A stretch of 28,290 bases of DNA, from positions 1-28,290 of the forward strand of contig LOES01000069.1 in NCBI GenBank assembly GCA_001515955.1, in the 5' to 3' direction. The position numbers were made by a program, and so were the translations under genes. Below, piece after piece: positions 1 through 8,028 of the stretch (position 1 is the stretch's first letter; each line of letters opens with the position of its first letter). The notes under the pieces were generated by a model. The model saw only the letters and a list, made by a program, of their open reading frames with translations. It ran no database searches and was not told the origin of the DNA. This stretch comes from Clostridia bacterium BRH_c25. Lineage in GTDB: Bacteria; Bacillota_A; Clostridia; Lutisporales; Lutisporaceae.

Positions 1-135
1 TGATAAAAGAAACAAAGCAAGCATCAGAAAAACAATGAACAGGTTAAGGCTGCTTCCTGCATATGCTGTGTGGAGCAGTTTTTCTATTACGTGCGGCTAT
101 AGTACAGGCTGAGTGCAAAAATGACCTCTGCTTAG

Positions 136-164
136 TTGCAACCATTGCCAAATAAAGCTATAAT
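136..164 (+). promoter_or_regulatory. Putative sigma-A promoter of ftsK
   Basis: TTGCAA (136-141) and TATAAT (159-164) are separated by 17 bases. Transcription would begin near 171, leaving a leader of about 100 bases that contains the CG-core inverted repeat at 186-230. The -10 is perfect and the -35 matches four of six. Inferred from sequence only. Confidence 0.5.
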
Positions 165-185
165 AACAATAGAGTCAAAACCAGT

Positions 186-230
186 GCATTTCGCGAAAAA
201 CATTTTTCATCTAAAATTTCGCGCAAATGC
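186..230. repeat. CG-core inverted repeat element, copy A
   Basis: The left arm GCATTTCGCGAAA (186-198) and the right arm TTTCGCGCAAATGC (217-230) are inverted repeats differing by one extra C. The left arm plus the next eight bases is almost identical to positions 25127-25147, and a related element lies at 16102-16209. The copy is in the leader of ftsK, 46 bases before its start codon. TTTCGCGAAA is itself a palindrome and stands out in AT-rich DNA. It is a candidate operator or structured leader of unknown factor. Confidence 0.6.
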
Positions 231-275
231 TTACTTATTTAATTTGTTTTGAAATTGTATTTATGAGGTGATATT

Positions 276-2558
276 TTGTCGAAGAAAAGTATTCAAAACA
301 ATATAAAGTATGAAATAGCAGGAGTATCCTTGATATTGTCCAGTATATACATATATATAAGTCTTTTTAGCAAAAACTCCGGTATAGTAGGAGAACAAAT
401 CAGAATTCTTATTCTTGGAGTATTTGGACTTGGTGCTTATATAGTACCTGTGCTGTTGATTGTACTTGGGCTTGCTATGGTGTACAGAAAGAGTGAAATG
501 CAGATTAACCTTAAATTTTATTCATTCTGTATGTTCTTGTTAGCTACACTGATAGCACTGTTTATGGCAAATTACACAGAGATTGAAGGGGCTGATGCCA
601 GTTGGCTTGACGCAGTAAAATATTACTATACCTTAGGCTCTCTGAATACAGGAGGAGGGGCTGTAGGAGGCTTCTTCGGCTATGCTTTTGTAATGCTCTT
701 CGGAATGGTAGGGACCATTACTATCATAGCGGCACTATATATTATATCTACTCTGATGTTTACGGAGATATCATTTGTACATATTCTTGAGTACCTGAAA
801 AACTCAGTAGTGAACTTATACGCACATATAAGGAACAAGGACAGGGAGGCTGCAATTACCAAGGAACTGCAAAGGAAAACAGCGGCAAAGAAGCAGGAGG
901 AGCCTGGATTGCATGAGGCTGATGATGAAGAGCGTATAAGGAATATAGATAAGAAAATCAAAATTCTTGATTTCACAAAACATTTTGACAAGAGCTTTAA
1001 AAACAAGGAAGAAAATGAGGCTGCGGAAAGAGTGAAGGATAACTCAGAAGCCAGAGAGCATAAAAGCAAGTCCGGCAAAGAGAATCCGGCAGCTAAGCCT
1101 GATGCGGAAACGAAAATAGTCCCTGTGAGCAACAAACACTATGCAAATTACAAGCTTCCCGGGCTGAATCTTCTCACATTGCCTTTGGAGAACAAGACCG
1201 GCAACGGGAAAAAAGAAGTAATGAACAATGTGAAAATACTGGAGGATACTCTCAAAAACTTTGGAGTCAGTGCCAATATTGCCCAGGTTTCTGTGGGACC
1301 CACCATTACAAGATATGAGCTGCAGTTGAGTCCCGGGGTAAAGGTAAGCAAGATATTGAGTCTTGCAGATGATATATCCCTTAGCCTTGCGTCACCGGGC
1401 ATCAGGATAGAAGCACCGATTCCCGGTAAAGCGGCAATAGGAATCGAAGTACCCAATAAAGACGTATCCAGCGTTCTTCTCCGAGAGGTGCTGGAATCTG
1501 AGGAGTTTAAGAATCAGAAATCAAAGATATCCTTTTCAATAGGAAAGGATGTAGCCGGTGCGAATATAGTGGCGGATCTGGCAAAAATGCCGCATCTTCT
1601 TATCGCCGGCTCCACCGGATCCGGCAAAAGTGTATGCATAAATACTTTAATAGCGAGCATATTGTACAAGGCAACCCCTGACGAAGTCAAGCTGCTGCTT
1701 ATAGACCCAAAGGTGGTGGAGTTGAGCGTATACAAAAATATTCCCCACCTGTTGGTTCCGGTGGTTACTGATCCGAAAAAGGCAGCAGGAGCTTTGAATT
1801 GGGCTGTCATGGAAATGACAGAGCGCTATAAAAAGTTTGCTTCAAATAATGTACGGGATATATATGGTTATAACAGCCTGAACAAAGAGGGTGTTGACAA
1901 GCTTCCCCAAATAGTTGTAATAATAGATGAATTGGCAGATTTGATGATGGTCGCTCCAGGGGAAGTGGAGGATTCCATTTGCAGATTGGCACAAATGGCC
2001 CGTGCCGCAGGAATACATCTTGTTGTAGCAACCCAAAGACCTTCTGTGGACGTTATTACAGGACTTATAAAAGCGAATATCCCCTCAAGGATATCCTTTG
2101 CGGTGTCCTCTCAGATTGACTCAAGAACAATACTTGACATGGGTGGTGCCGAAAAGCTTCTGGGAAAAGGTGATTCACTGTTCTATCCTGTCGGAGAAGC
2201 GAAGCCCTTAAGAGTCCAGGGTGCCTTTGTATCAGAGAAGGAAATTGAAAGGCTTGTGAACTTTATAAAGGATCAGGTGCCTGTTAACTTTAATGATGAG
2301 ATAATCAAAGAAATTGAACATAGTGTAGAAATTGACGAGGATGCCGATGTTGATGAGCTTTTGAAGGACGCCATTGAAATAGTTGTGCAAAGCGGACAGG
2401 CATCCATACTCATGCTGCAGAGAAGATTAAAAATAGGCTACAGCAGAGCTGCAAGGCTTATAGACCAGATGGAGGAACGCAGGATAATAGGAGGCTATGA
2501 AGGCAGTAAGCCCAGGAAAGTGCTCATAAGTAAGGAAGACCTTGACGAAACGATTTAA
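276..2558 (+). CDS. ftsK: DNA translocase FtsK/SpoIIIE
   Basis: Septum-anchored ATPase that pumps chromosomal DNA through the closing division or sporulation septum. Hydrophobic segments at about residues 15-165 anchor it. A charged Lys/Glu-rich linker (about 190-285) follows, then the motor: Walker A GSTGSGKS at residues 445-452 and a Walker B region IIDELADLMM. The C-terminal gamma winged helix (about 690-750, QASILMLQRRLKIGYSRAAR) reads polar DNA motifs in this family. At 760 residues it has a typical Firmicutes SpoIIIE/FtsK length. The start is TTG at 276, five bases after GAGGTG. An ATG alternative is not available nearby. The start region reads TTTTGTCGAAG, which also resembles a Spo0A box. 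FtsK and SpoIIIE roles cannot be separated from sequence alone; a clostridial genome often carries one such gene serving both. Confidence 0.95.
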   Translation: MSKKSIQNNIKYEIAGVSLILSSIYIYISLFSKNSGIVGEQIRILILGVFGLGAYIVPVLLIVLGLAMVYRKSEMQINLKFYSFCMFLLATLIALFMANYTEIEGADASWLDAVKYYYTLGSLNTGGGAVGGFFGYAFVMLFGMVGTITIIAALYIISTLMFTEISFVHILEYLKNSVVNLYAHIRNKDREAAITKELQRKTAAKKQEEPGLHEADDEERIRNIDKKIKILDFTKHFDKSFKNKEENEAAERVKDNSEAREHKSKSGKENPAAKPDAETKIVPVSNKHYANYKLPGLNLLTLPLENKTGNGKKEVMNNVKILEDTLKNFGVSANIAQVSVGPTITRYELQLSPGVKVSKILSLADDISLSLASPGIRIEAPIPGKAAIGIEVPNKDVSSVLLREVLESEEFKNQKSKISFSIGKDVAGANIVADLAKMPHLLIAGSTGSGKSVCINTLIASILYKATPDEVKLLLIDPKVVELSVYKNIPHLLVPVVTDPKKAAGALNWAVMEMTERYKKFASNNVRDIYGYNSLNKEGVDKLPQIVVIIDELADLMMVAPGEVEDSICRLAQMARAAGIHLVVATQRPSVDVITGLIKANIPSRISFAVSSQIDSRTILDMGGAEKLLGKGDSLFYPVGEAKPLRVQGAFVSEKEIERLVNFIKDQVPVNFNDEIIKEIEHSVEIDEDADVDELLKDAIEIVVQSGQASILMLQRRLKIGYSRAARLIDQMEERRIIGGYEGSKPRKVLISKEDLDETI

Positions 2559-2675
2559 CTCTTTGACACTTAAGATTTTATATAATATACTCTTCATAGT
2601 GCTATATAAATTGCATCTACTCAATGTAAGCTTCTTTGCGCGATTTGTATGGAGATATTAGGAGGAGAGAGATTC

Positions 2676-4013
2676 TTGAAGCTGAAAGCAGCAATTGTAT
2701 CCCTGGGATGCTCTAAGAACCTTGTTGATTCAGAGGTTATGGTGCAGAGCATTCTTAATGATGATTATGAAATAACCAATGATGCCCGGGTTGCAGAGGT
2801 AATAATAATAAATACCTGTGGTTTTATAGAAAGTGCCAAGCAGGAATCCATTGATACTATACTTGAAATGTCAGAGTATAAAAGCAATGGGAAATGCAAG
2901 GTGCTTATAGCATCAGGCTGTATGGCGGAACGCTATAAGGAAGAGCTGATGAAAGAGCTTCCTGAACTTGATGCAGTTATCGGCACCGGCGATTACAAGG
3001 GTATTGCTGAAGTGATCCGGAAAGCACTTAAGGGTGAAAAAATAGTCCTGTACGGACACCAGGAGCTGGTTGACATAGATAAGCTCCCAAGGCGTATATC
3101 TACCTTTGGATCATCATCTTACCTTAAGATAGCAGAAGGCTGTGACAATAGATGCAGCTATTGTATAATACCCGCTCTGCGTGGAAGATACAGAAGCAGA
3201 AAATTCGAAGATATCATTGAGGAAGCGGAAGAGCTTTCCATGAATGGAATAAAGGAACTGAACGTAATAGCTCAGGATATAACCAGGTATGGTATCGACC
3301 TATACGGCAGATACAGGCTGAGCGAGCTTCTCAAGGAGCTTGCTGCAATTGAAGGTATAGAGTGGATAAGGCTGCTGTACTCCTATCCTGATGAATTCAA
3401 CGATGAACTGATAGAGACTATAGCAAGAGAAAATAAAATCTGCAAATACCTTGATATTCCGATACAGCATGCAAGCAATTCCATACTTAAGAAAATGGCC
3501 CGCAGGAGCAGCAGAGAGAAAATTCTTGAGCTGATCGGAAAGCTTCGAATAAGTATGCCGGATATAATCCTCAGAACATCTCTTATTGTAGGTTTTCCAG
3601 GGGAGACCGAAAAAAATTTTGAGGAGCTTTATAATTTTGTTGCCGGGGTGAAGTTCAACAGACTAGGGGTCTTCACCTATTCAAGGGAAGAGGATACCGC
3701 TGCTCATGATATGCCCAATCAAATTGATGAGGCAGTAAAGCAGAAAAGACTTGAAAAAATTATGCTTCTTCAAAAGGATATATCCTTTGAAAACAACAGA
3801 AAGCTTGAAGGAAAAATTGTCAAAGTTTTGATTGAAGGCTATAGCGAAGGTGAATATTTCGGGCGAAGCTATATGGATGCACCTGAAATAGACGGAAAAG
3901 TGTATTTCAAATCTGACAAGGACTTGATACCCGGAGATTTCTGCCATGTAACAATTAAAAAGGCTTACGAATACGATTTGGTGGGAGAGAGAACAGATGA
4001 ATCTGGCAAATAA
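2676..4013 (+). CDS. rimO: Ribosomal protein uS12 methylthiotransferase RimO
   Basis: Radical-SAM enzyme that adds a methylthio group to the conserved aspartate of ribosomal protein S12, using two 4Fe-4S clusters. The N-terminal UPF0004 domain shows the cluster cysteines in SLGCSKN (Cys12), NTCGFI and SGCMAE. The radical-SAM motif CDNRCSYC gives Cys156, Cys160 and Cys163. A TRAM domain ends the protein (about 370-440). The 445-residue length is typical. The start is TTG at 2676, nine bases after AGGAGGA (2660-2666). The upstream in-frame ATG at 2649 has no Shine-Dalgarno and would add nine residues not seen in the family. Its last 17 bases overlap pgsA, so the two are translationally coupled. 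The LGCSKNLVDSE signature favours RimO over MiaB. Confidence 0.95.
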   Translation: MKLKAAIVSLGCSKNLVDSEVMVQSILNDDYEITNDARVAEVIIINTCGFIESAKQESIDTILEMSEYKSNGKCKVLIASGCMAERYKEELMKELPELDAVIGTGDYKGIAEVIRKALKGEKIVLYGHQELVDIDKLPRRISTFGSSSYLKIAEGCDNRCSYCIIPALRGRYRSRKFEDIIEEAEELSMNGIKELNVIAQDITRYGIDLYGRYRLSELLKELAAIEGIEWIRLLYSYPDEFNDELIETIARENKICKYLDIPIQHASNSILKKMARRSSREKILELIGKLRISMPDIILRTSLIVGFPGETEKNFEELYNFVAGVKFNRLGVFTYSREEDTAAHDMPNQIDEAVKQKRLEKIMLLQKDISFENNRKLEGKIVKVLIEGYSEGEYFGRSYMDAPEIDGKVYFKSDKDLIPGDFCHVTIKKAYEYDLVGERTDESGK

Positions 4014-4542
4014 AATAACTTTGTTGAGGATATTTATGATTCCGGTTTTCATGGTATTGATGCTTATGGAGTTTCCTTATCATATGGAAGCTGCACTGGC
4101 TGTATTTCTTATAGCTTCACTTACAGACAAGCTTGACGGATATCTGGCCAGAAAATACAATATGATAACCGACTTTGGAAAATTCATGGATCCCCTTGCC
4201 GACAAGCTGCTGGTTACAGGAGCTTTTGTAGTGCTTGTACAGCTTGGCAGAATAGAAGCCTGGATAGTATTTGTAATACTCGCCAGAGAGTTTGCAGTTA
4301 CAGGGCTTAGGAGCCTTGCAGCCGCCCAGAATGTTATTATAGCTGCCAGCAATTACGGAAAAATAAAAACAGTGGCTCAGATTATTGCAATTTCAGTACT
4401 GCTTTTGGGCAACTATCCCTTTAGTCTTATAAATATTCCCATGGATATTATTATGGTCTACGCGGCACTTATTATTACTATATTGTCCGGGCTTGATTAT
4501 TTCAGTAAGAATAAACAGGTAATAATAAAGGTCAGACATTAA
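3997..4542 (+). CDS. pgsA: CDP-diacylglycerol--glycerol-3-phosphate 3-phosphatidyltransferase
   Basis: Integral membrane enzyme making phosphatidylglycerol phosphate from CDP-diacylglycerol and glycerol 3-phosphate, the committed step to phosphatidylglycerol and cardiolipin. The CDP-alcohol phosphotransferase motif is complete: Asp44, Asp47-Gly48, Ala51-Arg52, Gly61, Asp65 and Asp69. Four to six hydrophobic helices cover most of the 181 residues. The ATG lies inside the end of rimO behind GGGAGAGAG. The rimO-pgsA-cinA-recA order is common in Firmicutes and supports PgsA rather than another member of the family. An intrinsic terminator follows 11 bases downstream. Confidence 0.93.
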   Translation: MNLANKITLLRIFMIPVFMVLMLMEFPYHMEAALAVFLIASLTDKLDGYLARKYNMITDFGKFMDPLADKLLVTGAFVVLVQLGRIEAWIVFVILAREFAVTGLRSLAAAQNVIIAASNYGKIKTVAQIIAISVLLLGNYPFSLINIPMDIIMVYAALIITILSGLDYFSKNKQVIIKVRH

Positions 4543-4553
4543 GAATGCAAATA

Positions 4554-4587
4554 AAAAGGCTTTTTCTTTCAAGATAAAGCCTTTTTT
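4554..4587 (+). terminator. Intrinsic terminator after pgsA
   Basis: AAAAGGCTTT (4554-4563) pairs with AAAGCCTTTT (4576-4585) around a 12-base loop, and the T-run continues to 4587. It separates rimO-pgsA from cinA. Confidence 0.8.
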
Positions 4588-4632
4588 CACATTTACATAT
4601 CAAAATAAAGACAAATACATGGAGGTTCTAAA

Positions 4633-5880
4633 ATGAAAAGCGAAATCATTGCTGTAGGTACTGAATTATTGCTGGGTAACATTGTGAATACCAATGCCCG
4701 GTATCTATCCCAGAAGCTGGCGGATCTCGGAGTAGACGTATTTTACCATGTGGTGGTCGGAGACAATCTGCAAAGGTTAACAGCCACCATAAAAGAAAGC
4801 CTTGAGCGTTCAGAGCTTATTATTACCAGTGGAGGCTTGGGACCCACTGTAGATGACCTTACAAAGGAAGGTGTCGCTGAAGCATTGGGCTTGAAGCTGC
4901 TGCCTGATGAAGCCAGTATAAGGAAAATTGAGGAAATGTTCAAAGCTATGGGAAGACCTATGACACAAAATAACATAAAACAAGGATATATCCCCGAGGG
5001 TGCTATGATACTGGAAAATAACAACGGAACTGCTCCCGGGGTATTGATAGAGAAGAACGGGAAGATAGTGATAATGCTCCCAGGCCCTCCGAAAGAACTG
5101 TATCCTATGTTTGAGGATAAGGTAATGCCATATCTCAAGACCAAGGTACATTCCACCATAAGGTCCAGAATACTTCGTGTAGTAGGTATTGGAGAATCCT
5201 CTGCAGAGGATATGCTTAAGGATATTTTCAAAAATCAGACCAATCCCACAATAGCCCCTTATGCGAAGGATGGGGAAGTGCACCTCAGAATAACCGCTAA
5301 GACCGATACCCCAGAGGAAGCTGAACGGCTTATAAGCCAAATGGAGGAAAGAGTTAAGGTTATACTGGGTGATAATATTTACGGCTATGATGAAGAAAGC
5401 TTGGAAGAGGTGGTTTTGAAGCTGCTTTGGGATAGAAAGCTTACTCTTTCCCTTGCAGAATCCTGTACCGGAGGACTTGTTTCCAGCCGCATTACTGATG
5501 TACCCGGAGCGTCCGCAAGTCTTATGTACGGAGTTACCAGCTATAGCAACGAGTCAAAAATCAAGCTTTTGGGAGTAGAGGAAGAGACAATAAGAAGCTA
5601 TGGAGCTGTAAGCACCCAAACAGCAGAAGAAATGGCTGTTGGCGTAAAAAGAATCGGCAGCACCGATGTTGGAATCTCAATTACCGGTATCGCAGGACCT
5701 GACGGAGGCAGTGCCGAAAAGCCCGTTGGATTATGCTATGTTGGAATTGCAATAGGAAGCACAGTAAAAGCATATAAGCTCATGTTCACCGGCAACAGAA
5801 AACGGATAAAATGGAACGCAAGCAGCAGAGCACTTGATTATTTAAGAAGAGAATTGCTTTTTTCAAATAAAAATAGTTAA
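4633..5880 (+). CDS. cinA: CinA family protein (competence/damage-inducible; NMN deamidase domain)
   Basis: Two-domain CinA of 415 residues. The N-terminal molybdopterin-binding-like domain (about 1-170) shows VGTELLLGNIVNTNA and SGGLGPTVDD; in characterised members it acts as an ADP-ribose pyrophosphatase. The C-terminal domain (about 255-410) has LAESCTGGLVSSR and GIAGPDGG, typical of the PncC nicotinamide-nucleotide amidase that salvages NMN by deamidation. The ATG is preceded by GGAGGTT at 4621-4627. No promoter motif was identified in the short gap after the pgsA terminator. It sits directly before recA, as in many Firmicutes where cinA and recA can be co-transcribed. Here recA also has its own promoter, and no LexA-type box was seen before cinA. 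Confidence 0.93.
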   Translation: MKSEIIAVGTELLLGNIVNTNARYLSQKLADLGVDVFYHVVVGDNLQRLTATIKESLERSELIITSGGLGPTVDDLTKEGVAEALGLKLLPDEASIRKIEEMFKAMGRPMTQNNIKQGYIPEGAMILENNNGTAPGVLIEKNGKIVIMLPGPPKELYPMFEDKVMPYLKTKVHSTIRSRILRVVGIGESSAEDMLKDIFKNQTNPTIAPYAKDGEVHLRITAKTDTPEEAERLISQMEERVKVILGDNIYGYDEESLEEVVLKLLWDRKLTLSLAESCTGGLVSSRITDVPGASASLMYGVTSYSNESKIKLLGVEEETIRSYGAVSTQTAEEMAVGVKRIGSTDVGISITGIAGPDGGSAEKPVGLCYVGIAIGSTVKAYKLMFTGNRKRIKWNASSRALDYLRRELLFSNKNS

Positions 5881-5894
5881 ATTATGTAATTTCC

Positions 5895-5923
5895 TTGACT
5901 AATATATAGCAATATAATATAAT
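5895..5923 (+). promoter_or_regulatory. Sigma-A promoter of recA
   Basis: TTGACT (5895-5900), a 17-base spacer and TATAAT (5918-5923) form a near-consensus promoter. The expected start point near 5930 is just upstream of the LexA box at 5934-5945, the classic layout for repression by steric block. Confidence 0.75.
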
Positions 5924-5933
5924 ATAAATATAA

Positions 5934-5945
5934 GAACATTTGTTC
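5934..5945. promoter_or_regulatory. LexA (SOS) operator of recA
   Basis: GAACATTTGTTC is a perfect GAAC-N4-GTTC palindrome, the Gram-positive LexA/DinR core. It lies just downstream of the -10 element. LexA binding here would block recA until RecA filaments trigger LexA self-cleavage. lexA itself is not in the window. Confidence 0.85.
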
Positions 5946-5991
5946 GATATGCTATTAAAGGCATACATATGAAAGGAAGGTGTGGCAGTTA

Positions 5992-7044
5992 ATGTGCGCT
6001 GCAATGAACGATAAAAAGAAAGCGATAGAACTGGCTTTAAGCCAAGTTGAAAAACAATTCGGCAAAGGCTCAATAATGAAGCTTGGTGATTCTAAAAAAT
6101 TGAATTTGGAATCTGTTCCCACAGGCTCAATCGAACTTGATATAGCTTTAGGTATAGGTGGAGTTCCCAGAGGAAGAATAGTTGAGATATTCGGACCTGA
6201 ATCTTCAGGTAAGACTACAGTAGCACTTCATATAATTGCCGAAGCGCAAAAAAATGGTGGAGAAGTGGCCTTCATAGATGCAGAGCATGCTTTGGATCCT
6301 GCATATGCTAAAAATTTGGGAGTTGATACTGAGAACCTTATTGTTTCCCAGCCTGACACAGGTGAGCAAGCACTTGAAATAGCAGAAACGCTTGTTAGAA
6401 GTGGAGCAATTGATGTAGTTGTTGTTGACTCTGTTGCAGCATTGGTTCCAAAGGCTGAAATAGACGGAGAAATGGGTGATACTCACGTAGGCTTGCAGGC
6501 AAGACTTATGTCTCAAGCCCTTAGAAAACTTGCCGGAGCCATCAGCAAATCCAATACAACAGCAATATTTATAAACCAGCTGAGAGAAAAAGTAGGTGTT
6601 ATGTTCGGAAACCCTGAAACTACACCTGGTGGAAGAGCCTTGAAGTTCTATGCCTCGGTCAGACTTGATGTAAGAAGGATTGAGAATATAAAGCAAGGCA
6701 ACGATGTTGTAGGCAGCAGAACAAGGGTCAAGGTAGTCAAGAATAAAGTTGCACCGCCGTTTAAACAGGCAGAGTTTGATATTATGTATGGAGAGGGTAT
6801 TTCTAGAGAAGGCAGTGTTCTTGATGTCGCTGTCAACAACGATATAGTTCTCAAGAGTGGTGCATGGTACTCCTATGGAGATACAAGAATAGGGCAGGGC
6901 AGGGAAAATGCAAAGCAGTACCTGAAGGAGAACCCTGAGCTTACAAAGGAATTGGATAAGAAACTGAGGGAAATGTTCAGCCTGGGAGTATCCAAAGCCG
7001 CAGCAGCTACTGCTGTTGAAGCAGTAGAGGATGATGAATTATAA
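5992..7044 (+). CDS. recA: Recombinase RecA
   Basis: ATP-dependent strand-exchange recombinase and SOS co-protease. Walker [10 protein letters not shown] is at residues 68-76 counted from the chosen start. Other family signatures are [15 protein letters not shown], the L2-loop region [20 protein letters not shown] and [14 protein letters not shown]. The C-terminus is acidic (EAVEDDEL). I place the start at ATG 5992 because GGAAGG (5975-5980) lies 11 bases upstream. ATG 6004 ([10 protein letters not shown]) matches the usual family N-terminus but is 23 bases from that site; GTG 5980 has no room for one. From 5992 the protein has 350 residues, normal for RecA. recX follows. Confidence 0.97.
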   Translation: MCAAMNDKKKAIELALSQVEKQFGKGSIMKLGDSKKLNLESVPTGSIELDIALGIGGVPRGRIVEIFGPESSGKTTVALHIIAEAQKNGGEVAFIDAEHALDPAYAKNLGVDTENLIVSQPDTGEQALEIAETLVRSGAIDVVVVDSVAALVPKAEIDGEMGDTHVGLQARLMSQALRKLAGAISKSNTTAIFINQLREKVGVMFGNPETTPGGRALKFYASVRLDVRRIENIKQGNDVVGSRTRVKVVKNKVAPPFKQAEFDIMYGEGISREGSVLDVAVNNDIVLKSGAWYSYGDTRIGQGRENAKQYLKENPELTKELDKKLREMFSLGVSKAAAATAVEAVEDDEL

Positions 7045-7064
7045 ATTAAAAATATATAAAATCA

Positions 7065-7091
7065 ATGACCTCTATCCTTGGGTAGAGGTTA
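7065..7091 (+). other. Hairpin between recA and recX
   Basis: ACCTCTATCC (7068-7077) and GGGTAGAGGT (7080-7089) form a stem with one mismatch. No T-run follows, so it is a poor terminator. It may partly attenuate read-through from recA into recX or stabilise the recA 3' end. This is inference. Confidence 0.4.
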
Positions 7092-7115
7092 ATTCATATT
7101 TAGGGTGTGAAACAG

Positions 7116-7739
7116 ATGCAAATTACAAAAATTGAGGAACAAAAAAAGAATAAAAAGAGATACAGCATCTTTATAGATGGCGAATACCACAGCTCTATTG
7201 ATAAAGAAATTCTGGAAGAGCTGAATTTTCGCGAAGGAATGGAATTAAATCAAGATGAATTCGATAAAAAGATGGATATAATACAGTATAAGAGTGCCCT
7301 GAGAGCGGCTCTTTATATGCTGGCCCGCTCATCAAAAACAGAAAGTGACATAACAAAGCGTCTTAAAGAAAAGCAGCATTCGGAAACTGCCATAAAGCAA
7401 GTATTGCAATATTTGAAGGAAATTGGTTATATAAATGATGAAAGCTATACTGAGAGCTTTATCAGTACAATGAAGGAAACTGCCGGTGCAAGCAGGAGAA
7501 GTCTTTATTACAAGCTCGCCGCCAAAGGAGTAGACAGTGAAGTCATCCAACAAAAGCTTGAAGAAGCAGATGTAGACGATTACGCATCTGCATTGAAAGC
7601 TGCACAGAAAAAGATATCCGGCTTAAAAGGCGATAAAAAAGAAAAGGCATCAAAGCTTCTCAGCTATCTTTATAGAAAAGGCTTTGGAATGGAAGTTTGC
7701 AGAAGAATAATTGATGAGCTTGACCTTGATGAAAGTTAA
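7116..7739 (+). CDS. recX: Regulatory protein RecX
   Basis: Small helical protein that binds RecA filaments and limits or modulates recombinase activity. The 207-residue product has the three-helix repeats of the family, for example ALYMLARSSKTESDITKRL, VLQYLKEIGYINDESYTESF and LYRKGFGMEVCRRIIDEL. The start is ATG 7116, eight bases after TAGGGTG. GTG 7107 would overlap that ribosome site. It is directly downstream of recA, the usual position, and probably shares its SOS-controlled transcript through a weak hairpin. Confidence 0.9.
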   Translation: MQITKIEEQKKNKKRYSIFIDGEYHSSIDKEILEELNFREGMELNQDEFDKKMDIIQYKSALRAALYMLARSSKTESDITKRLKEKQHSETAIKQVLQYLKEIGYINDESYTESFISTMKETAGASRRSLYYKLAAKGVDSEVIQQKLEEADVDDYASALKAAQKKISGLKGDKKEKASKLLSYLYRKGFGMEVCRRIIDELDLDES

Positions 7740-7754
7740 TATAAAGCAAGTGTA

Positions 7755-7820
7755 ACTCCACCTTCTGCAAGATGGAGTCTTGGAATTATGATTTAAATAG
7801 CAAAATTCAAGGAATTTTGC
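7755..7820. other. Two hairpins in the recX-rny gap
   Basis: ACTCCA (7755-7760) pairs with TGGAGT (7773-7778), with an inner CTT/AAG. GCAAAATTC (7800-7808) pairs perfectly with GAATTTTGC (7812-7820) over a three-base loop. Neither is followed by a clear T-run. They may mark the 3' end of the recA-recX transcript. Confidence 0.4.
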
Positions 7821-7856
7821 AAATCATTGTTAAATTGTTTGAATTGTCACAATAAC

Positions 7857-7885
7857 TTGACAAAATTTTGTATAAGATATAAAAT
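7857..7885 (+). promoter_or_regulatory. Putative sigma-A promoter of rny
   Basis: A perfect TTGACA (7857-7862) is followed after 17 bases by TAAAAT (7880-7885). The transcript would carry a leader of about 135 bases before the rny ribosome site at 8012-8020, including a small perfect hairpin GGCTT/AAGCC at 7967-7981. No riboswitch was recognised in the leader. Confidence 0.55.
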
Positions 7886-8028
7886 TATTTTGATATGGTG
7901 TATCAGTTGAAAGTAGCGTGTTCTTATAAAATTATGTTTATTATGTAAATGATGATTTATCAAAAAGGCTTAGTGGAAGCCGTTGCCGATAGTCGAGAAT
8001 ATATTTAAATCAAGGAGGTGAAAATGCT

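Noticed and set aside
1..112. Open frames at the left edge: a plus-strand frame 2-112 and a minus-strand hydrophobic stretch (LNLFIVFLMLALFLLS)
   Set aside because: Neither has a supported start or ribosome site. The minus frame has a stop upstream and only an unsupported ATG, so no gene is claimed for 1-135.
4810..5340. Long minus-strand frame of 176 codons inside cinA
   Set aside because: Shadow of cinA, with no ribosome site and no recognisable domain; cinA is conserved over the whole stretch.
7227..7236. TTTTCGCGAA inside recX, similar to the CG-core motif
   Set aside because: Single half-site in a coding region without an inverted partner; best explained by codons for Phe-Arg-Glu.
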